Notes: generated by a model not told the origin, from the letters alone. Positions 41,919 through 51,204 are shown, counted from the first letter of the stretch. The stretch is 64,000 nt of DNA from Clostridia bacterium (GCA_018399635.1 JAGYOH010000007.1:1-64000); one strand, 5' to 3'. Numbers and translations are program-made.

Positions 41919-42734
41919 TTACACCTGCCTTTTGGAATTGATGATCTGAATGATGATGTTGGCGGTCTCTTCCACCGCCCGGGAAGCGGTGTCGATCACG
42001 GGACATCCGATCTTCTTGTAGATCTTTTCGGCATATTCGAGTTCTTCCAGGATGCGGTCCATGTTGGCGTAGGTGGCCGAGGTATTGGACAGACCCAGGG
42101 CCTTGATCCGCTCCAGTCGAATTTCATTGAGCTTGTGGGGATCCGTGGTGAGACCGATGATTTTGTTCTTGTCAATCTCATAGACCTCCCTGGGCAGGGG
42201 CACCTCCGGCACCAGGGGGATATTGGCCACCTTGATGTTCTTGTGGGCCAGGTACATGCTCAAGGGGGTTTTGGAGGTCCTTGAAATACCCAGCAGGACC
42301 ACATCGGCTTTTTTGACCCCCCGGGGGTCCTTGCCGTCGTCGTATTTCACGGCGAATTCAATGGCCTCCACCCTGCTGAAATAGGTTTCATCCAGCTTGT
42401 GGATGATCCCCGGTTCATAGTTGGGCTTGGTTCCGAAGAAAATCTCGAATTCATTGAGCAGGGGGGAAATGATGTCAAAATACAAGAGATCCTTTTCCCG
42501 GCAGTTTCTCAGAATCGCCCGCCTCACCTCGGGAATCACCGTGGTGAAAATCACCAGGGCCTTGAAATTCTCGGCTTCCTTGAGGATATCATCCACCTGG
42601 GCGATATTCATGACATAGGAAAATTTTTTGATTTCATAGGTCTCGGGCTTGAACTGCTCTGCCGTCGCCCTCACCACCTGCTCCGCGGTATCCCCTAGGG
42701 AATCCGACAAGACGAATATGACCCGGTGACTCAT
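41919..42734 (-). CDS. PPDK regulatory protein (DUF299 kinase/pyrophosphorylase)
   Basis: 271-residue bifunctional ADP-dependent kinase and Pi-dependent pyrophosphorylase that inactivates or reactivates pyruvate, phosphate dikinase by phosphorylating the Thr near its catalytic His. The P-loop-like LLGISRTSKTPLSMYLA is diagnostic, with the opening VIFVLSDSLGDTAEQV. It overlaps the CcpN-like gene by four bases and precedes ppdK, which supports this target rather than PEP synthase. Confidence 0.94.
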   Translation of the reverse strand: MSHRVIFVLSDSLGDTAEQVVRATAEQFKPETYEIKKFSYVMNIAQVDDILKEAENFKALVIFTTVIPEVRRAILRNCREKDLLYFDIISPLLNEFEIFFGTKPNYEPGIIHKLDETYFSRVEAIEFAVKYDDGKDPRGVKKADVVLLGISRTSKTPLSMYLAHKNIKVANIPLVPEVPLPREVYEIDKNKIIGLTTDPHKLNEIRLERIKALGLSNTSATYANMDRILEELEYAEKIYKKIGCPVIDTASRAVEETANIIIQIINSKRQV

Positions 42735-43378
42735 TGAAGTCCTCCTAACGTACCGCTGACCAGTTCAACAAAGAGCTTGGTCACGGTGGTTTTTGAAACT
42801 CTGCCGAGGATCTGGTATTTCTCCTCGCCCTGGATCATGACTTTTTCCACCACAGGCAGGGAGTCGACCTCATGGTTGATCATTTTGCCGGCGGCGTTGA
42901 TGACGTTCTCCATGGGATAGGTCACGATGATTTTGGGCATCCTGGTCATCACCACTCCCAAGGGGGTCTTGTGGGCGTCATCGGACCCGATGACGCTCTT
43001 GAGAAAGTCCTTTCTGGAAATCACGCCGGAAAGATAGCCCTCATTCACCACAAAGAGAGTGCCGACATCCTCCAAGAACATGGTGACGATACCGTCGTAG
43101 ACCGAAACCTTTTCATCGAGGACCACGGGGACGGACATGACCTTGTCCACGGTGATTCCCTTGAGAAGTTTTTTGAGCTCCGTGGTGATGTTCTTTTCAC
43201 TGTAAAAATAGCCCACATTGGTTTTGGCTTCTAGATACCCCATCATGGTGAGCAGACTCAGATCGTTTCTCAGGGCTGAACGGGACAGCTTCAATTCCTG
43301 GGCGATATTCTCACTGGTGATCGGCTGGTTTTCCTTCACGATATCAATAATCTGGTGCTGGCGGGAGGTCAATTCCAT
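42731..43378 (-). CDS. CcpN-like transcriptional regulator (HTH plus CBS pair)
   Basis: 215 residues. Residues 1-60 are a DeoR/CcpN-type helix-turn-helix (TSENIAQELKLSRSALRNDL); 70-205 hold a CBS domain pair (VDKVMSVPVVLDEKVSVYD and IVTYPMENVINAAGKMI) that would sense adenine nucleotides. B. subtilis CcpN represses gluconeogenic genes and is paired with the DUF299 gene yqfL as here. The presence of ppdK downstream suggests control of the pyruvate/PEP node by energy state. ATG 43378 follows AAGGTGAC; the reading frame open further upstream has no convincing start. Confidence 0.9.
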   Translation of the reverse strand: MELTSRQHQIIDIVKENQPITSENIAQELKLSRSALRNDLSLLTMMGYLEAKTNVGYFYSEKNITTELKKLLKGITVDKVMSVPVVLDEKVSVYDGIVTMFLEDVGTLFVVNEGYLSGVISRKDFLKSVIGSDDAHKTPLGVVMTRMPKIIVTYPMENVINAAGKMINHEVDSLPVVEKVMIQGEEKYQILGRVSKTTVTKLFVELVSGTLGGLQ

Positions 43379-43480
43379 ATTGTCACCTTCCTTTTTATCG
43401 ATTTGACAGAGACAGTATACCACATCCATCTTATTAGTGTAGTCTATACGGGTGTTTTTTTGATGTTTTTTCACAGCAAT

Positions 43481-43514
43481 TAAAAAGCCTCTCCCTTGAA
43501 AAGGAAAGGCTTCG
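43481..43514 (-). terminator. Terminator of speD
   Basis: On the minus strand AAGCCTTTCC pairs with GGGAGAGGCTT (one mismatch, stem 43485-43512) and T residues follow, just after the speD stop. Confidence 0.75.
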
Positions 43515-43520
43515 ATAAAT

Positions 43521-44330
43521 TCAACTGAAGGTGCGGCCGTAAAAAATCTCTTCGATTTCCCGGTAGAGGCTTTCCTCGATGACCGCCATTTCTTCCTCGG
43601 CAAGGTCTTCCGACTTGAGATTGAAAAAGTATTCATCAAGTTCGACCTCGGTGCGCATCATCTTGGTGTGGAAGATGTTTTCCTGGAAGACATTCACATC
43701 CACCGTGCTGTAGGCTTCGAGAATTTCATCCTCGATGTAGTCCTGGATGGAATTGATTTCATGGTCGATGAAATGCTTCTTGCCGTCGAGATCCCTGGTA
43801 AAACCCCGAACCCGGTAATCACAGGTGATGATGTCGGAGTCAAAGGACCTGATGAGGAGATTGAGGGCCTTGAGGGGTGAAATCGTTCCACAGGTGGAAA
43901 CATCGATATCGACCCGAAAGGTGCTGATGCCGCCATGGGGGTGACTCTCCGGATAAGTGTGCACAGTGATGTGACTTTTGTCGAGATGTCCCACCACGTT
44001 CTTGGGAAAGGGCAAGACGCCCACATTGCAGGAGGGATCGATCAGGGCATAGGGCACTTCTTCTTCTGAAATGAGGATGGTGACACTCGCCCCCTCGGGA
44101 TCGTAGTCCTGTTTGGCGATGTTCAGAATACTGGCCCCGATGATGTCCGTCACTTCCTTGAGAATTCCCGTCAGCCGTTCTGAATTGTACTGCTCATCGA
44201 TATACTGGATATAGTCCTTCCGGTCCGCTTCCGATTTCGTGTAACTGATGTCGTAAATGTTGAAACTCAAGGTTTTCGTCAGATTATTAAAGCCGTAGAG
44301 CTTGATATCCTTTTTTGTTTTTTCAACCAT
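43521..44330 (-). CDS. speD: S-adenosylmethionine decarboxylase proenzyme
   Basis: 269-residue E. coli-type AdoMet decarboxylase, which cuts itself to make a pyruvoyl cofactor and supplies the aminopropyl donor for spermidine. The autocleavage site is in [18 protein letters not shown] (Ser after Lys), followed by [11 protein letters not shown] with the catalytic Cys. ATG 44330 follows AAAGGGGTG; an earlier ATG at 44372 lies by the promoter -10. No speE lies next to it. Monocistronic, with promoter and terminator. Confidence 0.95.
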   Translation of the reverse strand: MVEKTKKDIKLYGFNNLTKTLSFNIYDISYTKSEADRKDYIQYIDEQYNSERLTGILKEVTDIIGASILNIAKQDYDPEGASVTILISEEEVPYALIDPSCNVGVLPFPKNVVGHLDKSHITVHTYPESHPHGGISTFRVDIDVSTCGTISPLKALNLLIRSFDSDIITCDYRVRGFTRDLDGKKHFIDHEINSIQDYIEDEILEAYSTVDVNVFQENIFHTKMMRTEVELDEYFFNLKSEDLAEEEMAVIEESLYREIEEIFYGRTFS

Positions 44331-44363
44331 TTCAACACCCCTTTCCTGTAAAACTGCGAATTC

Positions 44364-44392
44364 ATAGTACAACTTTTATATCCGCTTTGCAA
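44364..44392 (-). promoter_or_regulatory. Promoter of speD
   Basis: Minus-strand TTGCAA (44392-44387), 17-base spacer, TACTAT (44369-44364), with the start codon 34 bases downstream. Confidence 0.6.
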
Positions 44393-44401
44393 GAGGTATT
44401 T

Positions 44402-45781
44402 CTAAAATTCAGTTTTTTCTTGAAAATAGGTCTTGAGGTCCGAAATGGGGAGGCGGACCTGGTCCATGGTATCGCGATCTCTGACGGTGACGGTCTGGTC
44501 TTCGAGGGTGTCGAAGTCGATGGTCACACAGTAGGGGGTTCCCACTTCATCAAACCGCCGGTACCGTTTTCCGATACTGCCCCGGTCATCAAACTCCACA
44601 TTGAAAGACTTGCTGAGGAGGTCGAAGACCTCCAGGGCCTGTTCATTGAGTTTCTTGGTCAGGGAAAGCACACCGATGGTCACCGGCGCCAGGGCGGGAT
44701 GGAACTTCATGACGCTGCGGGTGGTGCCGTCGGGCAGGTCCTCCTCCTCGTAGGCATCGAGGAGAATGGCCAGGGTCACCCGGTCGGCGCCCAGGGAGGG
44801 TTCGATGCAGTAGGGGATGTATTTTTCGTTGGTCACGGGATCCTGGTAGTTCAGCTCCGTGCCCGAGTGTTCAGAATGCTGTTTCAAGTCGAAGTCCGTT
44901 CGATCGGCGATGCCCCAGAGTTCTCCCCAGCCGAAGGGGAAGAGGTATTCGATATCCGTGGTGGCATTGGAGTAATGACTGAGTTCTTCCGGCGAGTGAT
45001 CCCTGAATCTCAGGTTCTCCCCACCCACGCCCAGGCTCAGCAGCCAGTCCATGGCATAGTTTTTCCAGTAATTGAACCAGGTCATGTCTTCACCGGGGGC
45101 GCAGAAGAATTCCAGTTCCATCTGCTCGAACTCCCGGGTCCTGAAGGTGAAGTTTCCCGGTGTGATTTCATTTCTGAAGGATTTGCCGATCTGTCCGATA
45201 CCGAAGGGAATCTTTTTCCTGGAGGTTCTCTGGACATTTTTGAAATTCACAAAAATGCCCTGGGCGGTCTCCGGCCTCAGGAAGATTTCCGTGCTCGAAT
45301 CCTCGGTGACCCCCTGGTGGGTCTTGAACATGAGATTGAACTGCCTGATACCGGTGAAATCGTGTTTGCCGCAGTTGGGACAGGCGATCTCTTCCCGGGC
45401 GATATAGGCCTCCATTTCCTCCTTGGTCCATCCCTCGATGTTCTTTTCCTCACCCTTTTCAAAGAGATAATCCTCAATCAGCTGATCCGCCCTGTAGCGG
45501 GTCTTGCAGGCCTTGCAATCCATCAAGGGGTCGTTGAAGCCTCCCACGTGGCCACTGGCCACCCAGGTTCTGGGATTCATCAGGATGGCGCTGTCGATCC
45601 CTACATTGTAGGGGGACTCCTGGATGAATTTTTTCCACCAGGCTTTTTTGACATTGTTCTTGAGTTCCACCCCGTAGGGACCGTAGTCCCAGGTATTGGC
45701 CAAACCGCCGTAAATCTCCGAACCCGAAAAAATAAATCCTCTTGTTTTGGCCAGGGCCACCATTTTCTCCATGCTGATCAT
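44402..45781 (-). CDS. glyS: Glycyl-tRNA synthetase, single-chain type
   Basis: 459-residue class II synthetase of the dimeric (eukaryote/archaeal-like) kind, not the alpha2-beta2 GlyQS. Markers are the [20 protein letters not shown] opening, motif 2 region [20 protein letters not shown], a zinc-ribbon-like insert ([17 protein letters not shown]), motif 3 [16 protein letters not shown] and the C-terminal anticodon-binding domain. ATG 45781 has AGGAGG seven bases upstream. Expression is under a T-box leader. Confidence 0.97.
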   Translation of the reverse strand: MISMEKMVALAKTRGFIFSGSEIYGGLANTWDYGPYGVELKNNVKKAWWKKFIQESPYNVGIDSAILMNPRTWVASGHVGGFNDPLMDCKACKTRYRADQLIEDYLFEKGEEKNIEGWTKEEMEAYIAREEIACPNCGKHDFTGIRQFNLMFKTHQGVTEDSSTEIFLRPETAQGIFVNFKNVQRTSRKKIPFGIGQIGKSFRNEITPGNFTFRTREFEQMELEFFCAPGEDMTWFNYWKNYAMDWLLSLGVGGENLRFRDHSPEELSHYSNATTDIEYLFPFGWGELWGIADRTDFDLKQHSEHSGTELNYQDPVTNEKYIPYCIEPSLGADRVTLAILLDAYEEEDLPDGTTRSVMKFHPALAPVTIGVLSLTKKLNEQALEVFDLLSKSFNVEFDDRGSIGKRYRRFDEVGTPYCVTIDFDTLEDQTVTVRDRDTMDQVRLPISDLKTYFQEKTEF

Positions 45782-45802
45782 TGATTAACCTCCTATTGAT
45801 AG

Positions 45803-46002
45803 ACAAAAAATAGTCCTTCGTCCTGTAAAGGGACGAAAGACTTTTCTTCCGCGGTTCCACCCTAATTGAATAAAACCTCTCAACTATTCTACAGCTCGGA
45901 AATGCCTTCTCTTCAAAGCGCTGACAGTTCTCACCCGCCACTGTCTCTCTTGAAAGCCACTCTTCAAAGATACTATTTTTCGTCTACGCTCAATCTTCAT
46001 TT
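45803..46002 (-). promoter_or_regulatory. Glycyl T-box leader of glyS
   Basis: On the minus strand the T-box sequence AGGGTGGAACCGCGG lies at 45863-45849. A terminator (12-base arms, 45831-45842 with 45812-45823, one mismatch) and a T-run follow, and glyS is 22 bases further. A GGC followed by A at 45906-45904 is a plausible glycine specifier in the 3' side of stem I. Uncharged tRNA(Gly) would favour the antiterminator. Confidence 0.92.
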
Positions 46003-46007
46003 TCTAA

Positions 46008-46036
46008 ATCATACCTTATTCCGATGAATTATTCAA
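46008..46036 (-). promoter_or_regulatory. Promoter of the T-box-glyS transcript
   Basis: Minus-strand TTGAAT (46036-46031), 17-base spacer, TATGAT (46013-46008). The -35 overlaps the stop region of the preceding gene. Confidence 0.6.
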
Positions 46037-46625
46037 CATCCTTGAAGGCTTTTTCCTGGCAACATTCATCGTCACAGCCCTCGTCGGAGCAGCAGTCCTC
46101 ATGGCAGCAGTCCTCTTCACATTCGGACTTGTTCACTGATTTTTTGACCTTGTCCTTGGCTTCATGGGCTTTTTCCTTCATTTCATGGGCCTTTTCCTTC
46201 ATGCTGGAAACGGTTTTATCGGTGTAATCCTTGAAATCCACCACTTCGCCGTTTTCCTTGACGATCTTGACACTGTGTCCCGAGGCCAGGGCCACGATCA
46301 CAGAAGTCAGGACCGCAGGGGCGAAGAGCACCGCACCGACGATGCCGGCGGTCACAGGGATATCCATGAGTATCCTGCCATCCTTTTCGATGGTGATCCG
46401 ATTGACGTCCCCCTTTTCCAGGATGTGCTTGAGCTTGTCCGAGGCTTCCTCAGCCACGGAATTGAAGCGTTCCTTGGCCTTGTCATGCAACTTGTCCTTT
46501 TCTTCCAGGAGGATGATGGCCTCAAGCACATCGCCCTCGGCTTCCATCAGGGTCTCCTTGGCATCTTTGTAGCTGCAACCGGTTCTCTCAATCACTTCAT
46601 CAATCATTTCCAATGTTAATTTCAT
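46029..46625 (-). CDS. DUF4342-like protein with UBA-like N-terminus and cysteine-rich tail
   Basis: 198 residues of unknown function. Residues 1-45 resemble a UBA/TS-N three-helix unit (VIERTGCSYKDAKETLMEAE). Residues 75-145 match DUF4342 with a hydrophobic hairpin (VTAGIVGAVLFAPAVLTSVI) and a closing VVDFKDYT. A charged coiled coil (KEKAHEMKEKAHEAKDKVKK) leads to a tail with nine Cys, two His and many acidic residues (CEEDCCHEDCCSDEGCDDEC), a plausible metal-binding sequence. ATG 46625 behind AGAGGTG leaves a 10-base gap to recO; an ATG at 46643 would overlap recO. Likely in one transcript with recO and mgtE. Confidence 0.8.
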   Translation of the reverse strand: MKLTLEMIDEVIERTGCSYKDAKETLMEAEGDVLEAIILLEEKDKLHDKAKERFNSVAEEASDKLKHILEKGDVNRITIEKDGRILMDIPVTAGIVGAVLFAPAVLTSVIVALASGHSVKIVKENGEVVDFKDYTDKTVSSMKEKAHEMKEKAHEAKDKVKKSVNKSECEEDCCHEDCCSDEGCDDECCQEKAFKDVE

Positions 46626-46635
46626 CTCGACACCT

Positions 46636-47367
46636 CTATTCATAGATTTTTAAAAATTTCTTGGTTTTCAACGGGGCCAGGTCCAGATGATAAGCCATGT
46701 AGTCATTAATAAATATATCCATTTTATCAAGGAGTAAACCATTGATCTCCTTTTTGAGATACTCCTCGAGGGAAGCCCTCAGGATGAAACGCATCAGCTG
46801 GATCATGGCCGGATGGATTTTCTCCCCCCTCCCGGTCGACTGGTGGCATTCGGTACACACCACCCCACCCTCGGGAATCGAAAAATAGGTCAGGTTCTCC
46901 TTGCCCCCGCACTTCGTGCAGGCTGAAAGTTCGGGAAGGACCCCAAGGGCTTTGAGAGCCCTCACCTCGAAGTAGGTTTTGACTTCCTCAAGCCTGTCCC
47001 GGTGCAGAGCGGTCAGGGCATCCAGGAGCAGGTGGTAGAGGGCGTGGTTGTGCTCGTCCTCCTTGAGACTCTTGTCGGCGAAATCCACGAAATAGGACCC
47101 GTAGGAAAGGGTCTTGAGATCCTCTCTGAAATGATAAAAGGAGTTTTTGACCTCCACCTGGGCCAGGGTGTATTTTTGCGAACCCCTCAGGGAATAGTCA
47201 GCCAGGGTGAAGGGGTGGGTCCCCTTGCTCAGGGCGTTTTTGGGATAGTTCCCTCCCTTGACAAAGACCTGGATTTTTCCCAGTTTAAGGGTGAAAAGGG
47301 TCATGAAGACATCAGAATCAGTGATTTTTCTCCTTTTGAGCACAATCCCTTCCGTTTCAAAATACAT
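46636..47367 (-). CDS. recO: DNA repair protein RecO
   Basis: 243-residue recombination mediator that helps load RecA with RecR on SSB-coated DNA. The N-terminal OB-fold (YFETEGIVLKRRKITDSDV), central helical domain and zinc finger (CTKCGGKENL, then CTECHQS) are present. In many Firmicutes recO sits between era and glyS, as here, though mgtE has come between it and era. Ten bases separate mgtE from recO. Confidence 0.93.
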   Translation of the reverse strand: MYFETEGIVLKRRKITDSDVFMTLFTLKLGKIQVFVKGGNYPKNALSKGTHPFTLADYSLRGSQKYTLAQVEVKNSFYHFREDLKTLSYGSYFVDFADKSLKEDEHNHALYHLLLDALTALHRDRLEEVKTYFEVRALKALGVLPELSACTKCGGKENLTYFSIPEGGVVCTECHQSTGRGEKIHPAMIQLMRFILRASLEEYLKKEINGLLLDKMDIFINDYMAYHLDLAPLKTKKFLKIYE

Positions 47368-47377
47368 GGGCGATCAC

Positions 47378-48757
47378 CTACAGCAATCTGAAAATCATCA
47401 GGGAGGCCATGGTATAGTAAATGGTCATCCCGGTAATATCGATGGTGGTGGTGATGAAGGGGGCGGAGGCTACGGCGGGATCGATCCCGAATTTTCTGAA
47501 AACCAGGGGGACGATGGTCCCGATGGTGGCCGCCGTCACCATATTGGCCCACATGGCCAGCCCTACGATCAGGGCCAGAATGACGTCTCCGTTGAGGAGG
47601 GTGGCCGCGAGGCCGGCGATGACGGCACTGACGACCCCCACGATCATCCCCACGGAGACCTCGTGGACGATGGTTTTCATGACGCCCCGGCCCTGGATCT
47701 GTCCCATGGCGATGCTGCGCACCGTCAGGGTCGAGGACTGGGTCCCCACATTGCCTCCCATTCCGGCCAGGACCGGCATGAAGAGGGCGATGGTGGTATT
47801 GGCGTCCAGGACATATTGAAAACTTTTGATGATATGGGCGGAGAACATGCCGCCGAAAATCGTGATGATCAGCCAGGGCAGTCTGGCCCGGACGGAATTT
47901 GAAATCCGCTCCGAAATGCCGTCCTCGTCGGCATACTCGGATTCACTCGAACCGGCGAATTTCAGGATATCCTCGGTGGCTTCCTCTTCGATGACATCGA
48001 TGACGTCATCGACGGTGATGATTCCGATGATCTTTCCCTTGGAATCCACCACGGGAATGGCCAGAAGGTCGTACTTGGAAACCATCTTGGCCACCGCTTC
48101 CTGGTCGTCATCCACATGGACGAAAAGCACCTTGTCGTCCATGATTTCCTCAACGCGCTTGTTAGGCTTTGCAACAATGAGTTCTCTGAGGGACAGGACC
48201 CCGACGAGAACCCCCGTCTGATCCACCACGAACACATAGTAGATGGTCTGGGCGTCCGGGGCGGTTTCTCTGAGGACCTCGATGGCCTCTCCGGTGGTCA
48301 TGTCCTTGTCCAGGACCACGAAATCCTTGGTCATGATTCCACCGGCGCTGTCTTCATCGTAAATCAGCAGTTCCTGGATGTCCCTGGCACTGACGGCATC
48401 CAGAAGACTGATGAGTTCCTCCCGGCGACCCTCCGGCAGCTCGCTGAGGATATCCACGATATCGTCATCCGCCATCTGGTCCATGACCACCCGGCGCTGC
48501 TCCAAAGTAAAAAGCTTGATAAGGGAGTTGAAGGTCTCTGGGTTGACTTCTTCGAGGACCTCGGAGGCCTTCTCCCAGGGTAGAATCTGGATCACGGTTC
48601 CCTGGTCCACCTCGTCAAGCTTGAAGATCAGTTCGGCAATATCGACGGGATGCATTTCTTCGAGACGGTCCAGCACATCGTTGTAGGCGTAGCTTCTGAG
48701 CAATTCCTCGATTTCCTCGACTTCCCGCACCAGAATTCCTTCATATTTCTTATCCAT
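47378..48757 (-). CDS. mgtE: Magnesium transporter MgtE
   Basis: 459-residue divalent cation channel. The acidic N-domain (superhelical repeats near PVDIAELIFKLDEVDQ) is followed by two CBS domains (GGIMTKDFVVLDKDMTT, IPVVDSKGKIIGIITVDD) and five membrane helices with PVLAGMGGNVGTQSSTLTVR, the conserved pore region. Mg2+ binding by the cytosolic part closes the pore. AGGGAGGTG precedes the ATG. Confidence 0.95.
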   Translation of the reverse strand: MDKKYEGILVREVEEIEELLRSYAYNDVLDRLEEMHPVDIAELIFKLDEVDQGTVIQILPWEKASEVLEEVNPETFNSLIKLFTLEQRRVVMDQMADDDIVDILSELPEGRREELISLLDAVSARDIQELLIYDEDSAGGIMTKDFVVLDKDMTTGEAIEVLRETAPDAQTIYYVFVVDQTGVLVGVLSLRELIVAKPNKRVEEIMDDKVLFVHVDDDQEAVAKMVSKYDLLAIPVVDSKGKIIGIITVDDVIDVIEEEATEDILKFAGSSESEYADEDGISERISNSVRARLPWLIITIFGGMFSAHIIKSFQYVLDANTTIALFMPVLAGMGGNVGTQSSTLTVRSIAMGQIQGRGVMKTIVHEVSVGMIVGVVSAVIAGLAATLLNGDVILALIVGLAMWANMVTAATIGTIVPLVFRKFGIDPAVASAPFITTTIDITGMTIYYTMASLMIFRLL

Positions 48758-48814
48758 GTTTCACCTCCCTGTCAGCGCTTTGGTGTCAACCGTCTGAGTC
48801 ACCCTCCCCTTGGG

Positions 48815-49708
48815 TCACTCCTTGAACCCGTAATTCTTCAAAAGAAATTCACTGTCCCGCCAGCCTTCCTTCACCTTGACCCAGATTTCCAGGTAGACCT
48901 TCATTCCCAGGAAGCCCTCGATATCCTGCCGGGCCGCCTTGCCGATGCCCTTGAGCTTTCTGCCCCCCTTGCCGATGATGATCCCCTTGTGGGAGGCTTT
49001 TTCCGTCACGATCACGGCGCCGATGTCCACGATATCCTGGGTGCCCCTCGGCTGGAAACTTTCAATCAGAACCGTGACGCCGTGGGGGATTTCCTCCTCC
49101 AGGTACATCAGGACCTTTTCCCGGATCATCTCGGCGATGATGGCCTTTTCCGGTTGGTCACTGAGAATCTCCTCCGGAAAGTACCTGGGGCCCTCCGGCA
49201 GTTCCTCCTTGATCCTCTCCAGCAAAAAATCCACATTCTTGCCCGTGGCGGCGCTGATGGCGATCACATCATCGAACACCTCGATGGATTCCCCCAGTTT
49301 CTTTTCAAGATAGAGAAATTCCTGAGGAGTCAGAAGGTCCATCTTGTTCAAAATCAAAAACTTCTTGCTTGAACTGGCTCTCAGGGAGTCGAAAATCATC
49401 TGGTCCCCCCGGCCGAAGCCACTCTTGGCATCGATCATGGCCAGGACCACATCGGCATCATCGAAGGTCTCCGTGGCATTTTTCACCATGAGCTCGCCAA
49501 GCCGGTGCCGGGGCTTGTGGATGCCGGGGGTGTCCACAAAGATGATCTGGTTGTCCTGATCGTTGTACATCCCCTGGATCCGGTGACGGGTGGTCTGGGG
49601 CTTGTCCGTGGTGATGGCCACCTTTTCTCCCACCAGGGTGTTCAAAAGGGTGGATTTCCCCACGTTGGGACGGCCGATGATGGCTACGAAGCCGGATTTG
49701 AAGGTCAT
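48815..49708 (-). CDS. era: GTPase Era
   Basis: 297-residue GTPase binding the 3' end of 16S rRNA in 30S assembly. G1 GRPNVGKST, G3 VDTPGIH, G4 LNKMDL and the C-terminal KH domain with IGKGGRKLKGIGKAAR are intact. Overlaps the cdd stop by four bases, so it is translationally coupled to cdd in the phoH-ybeY-DUF3048-cdd-era chain. Confidence 0.97.
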   Translation of the reverse strand: MTFKSGFVAIIGRPNVGKSTLLNTLVGEKVAITTDKPQTTRHRIQGMYNDQDNQIIFVDTPGIHKPRHRLGELMVKNATETFDDADVVLAMIDAKSGFGRGDQMIFDSLRASSSKKFLILNKMDLLTPQEFLYLEKKLGESIEVFDDVIAISAATGKNVDFLLERIKEELPEGPRYFPEEILSDQPEKAIIAEMIREKVLMYLEEEIPHGVTVLIESFQPRGTQDIVDIGAVIVTEKASHKGIIIGKGGRKLKGIGKAARQDIEGFLGMKVYLEIWVKVKEGWRDSEFLLKNYGFKE

Positions 49709-50115
49709 TTTTTCCGGGCCTCCTCCAGATCTGCCACGGTAAAGGAATGGGGCAGAAGTTCGTCGAGGGTGTAAATCCTGTAATCCCCCGGCCTGCCGAT
49801 GATGATTTCCAGGCCGTCGGCAAATTCCGCCATGACCTGGCGGCAGATGCCGCAGGGGAAGGCGTCGATCTTGTCACTGACCACGGCGATTTTTCTGATG
49901 CGGCGGTGACCCTCGCTGACCGCCTTGAAAATCGCCGTCCGTTCCGCACAATTGGTGGCCCCGTAGGAAGCCGACTCGATATTGCAGCCGGTATAGATTT
50001 CTCCGGTATCCGTGACCAGGGCGGCGCCCACTGGAAAGTGAGAATAGGGCACATAGGCGTTTTCCATGGCCTTGACGGCCTTTTCCAGCAGGATGTTCTC
50101 GATTGAGTCACTCAT
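49705..50115 (-). CDS. cdd: Cytidine deaminase
   Basis: 136-residue zinc enzyme deaminating cytidine and deoxycytidine in pyrimidine salvage. Zinc ligands and catalytic Glu are visible in NCAERTAIF and DAFPCGICRQVMAEF; YVPYSHFPVGAAL opens the fold. ATG 50115 follows AAGGAGG. It overlaps the DUF3048 gene end by eight bases and era by four. Confidence 0.95.
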   Translation of the reverse strand: MSDSIENILLEKAVKAMENAYVPYSHFPVGAALVTDTGEIYTGCNIESASYGATNCAERTAIFKAVSEGHRRIRKIAVVSDKIDAFPCGICRQVMAEFADGLEIIIGRPGDYRIYTLDELLPHSFTVADLEEARKK

Positions 50116-51202
50116 GGGTATCCTCCTTAAGCAGCTTGAATTGTTCAAGATGGTTCACCACCTGAATGAAGACCCGGCCCGGGTTGAAAACGACCGCTTC
50201 CCCGGCCGCGGTGAACCGGGTCGGCGCCTCGAAGGAGGCCTTGGACCATTCGATGGGGATCATTTCTCCTCCAGTGAGAAAAATTCCTTCGCCGGCTCCG
50301 ATGATGCCCAGGGCTCTTCTTCCCGCTGAATCCAGAACCTGATGGGTCATTTCTATCACCAGCACATTGCCTGCGGTGATGCTTTCCTCCGTGGCCTCAT
50401 CCCTTTGTTCCGATCCGTTGACGAAGCGCTGGTACAACTGAAGCTCCTTTTCATAAACATAACTCACACCGTAGCCCAGGGGATCCGCCGCCGTCCCCGG
50501 CTTGTAGATGACTTCAAAAGCCCCGGCCTTTTCCCCACCCTCGAGGGGCTTGAAGCGATCATAAGCCATCAATGCCGAGACCGGTTCCTCCCGCTCTGCC
50601 GCATAGCCTTTTCTTCGGGCCTCTTCAGCCAGTCTTTCGGTGCTGGTGTAAAGGTTGTGGGGCGCCCTCCGGTCGGTGGTCCTGTAAAAGGCCGCCTCCC
50701 CGGAGGAGAGACCGTTGAGACTGGCCACCTTGAGTTTGTTCAGGGTGGCCAGGGCATCCTCGGATCCGCCGGCATGGGCATAAAGGCTCTGATATTCCAG
50801 GGCGAAGGCGATGAAATAGGGCCTCGCACTCCTCACAGGTCCCACCACCCCCTCCTCCGAGGCGGGTATGATCATGAGGTATCGGGTGATGGGTCCCTCG
50901 GCAAGGGCCTCGTAAACCACCGTCGCCATGGCAAGTCCGCTCTGGGGTCTGGCTCCCACATGATTGTCGATCATGACCCCGTAGGGTCTGACGGCGTCAA
51001 AGAGCCCAACCGGCTCGGGCGGAGCCGGGGGCTCGGGAGGGTTTTGCCGGAAATAGGCCTTTTCCTCCAGCAGGGTCAGGTGGGCGTCCAGCAGGGAGGC
51101 TGCGGGGTAAGTCCTGGGCTCCGGGGCCTCTACGGCCGCCACCTCGGTGGCCGCACATCCCCCCAGAGACAGCAGCAGAATCAGAAAAAACAGGGATTTC
51201 AT
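50108..51202 (-). CDS. DUF3048 domain lipoprotein (YerB-like)
   Basis: 364-residue predicted lipoprotein with signal MKSLFFLILLLSLGGC and lipid Cys at 16, so it is exposed outside the cytoplasmic membrane. The DUF3048 N-terminal part includes VRPYGVMIDNHVGARPQSGL and VGPVRSARPYF; the C-terminal part ends with FNPGRVFIQVVN. Function of the family is unknown. Start at 51202 gives AAGGA a six-base spacing; ATG 51208 overlaps ybeY by four bases and is an alternative. It occupies the place where many Firmicutes have dgkA, between ybeY and cdd. Confidence 0.9.
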   Translation of the reverse strand: MKSLFFLILLLSLGGCAATEVAAVEAPEPRTYPAASLLDAHLTLLEEKAYFRQNPPEPPAPPEPVGLFDAVRPYGVMIDNHVGARPQSGLAMATVVYEALAEGPITRYLMIIPASEEGVVGPVRSARPYFIAFALEYQSLYAHAGGSEDALATLNKLKVASLNGLSSGEAAFYRTTDRRAPHNLYTSTERLAEEARRKGYAAEREEPVSALMAYDRFKPLEGGEKAGAFEVIYKPGTAADPLGYGVSYVYEKELQLYQRFVNGSEQRDEATEESITAGNVLVIEMTHQVLDSAGRRALGIIGAGEGIFLTGGEMIPIEWSKASFEAPTRFTAAGEAVVFNPGRVFIQVVNHLEQFKLLKEDTHE

Positions 51203-51204
51203 CC

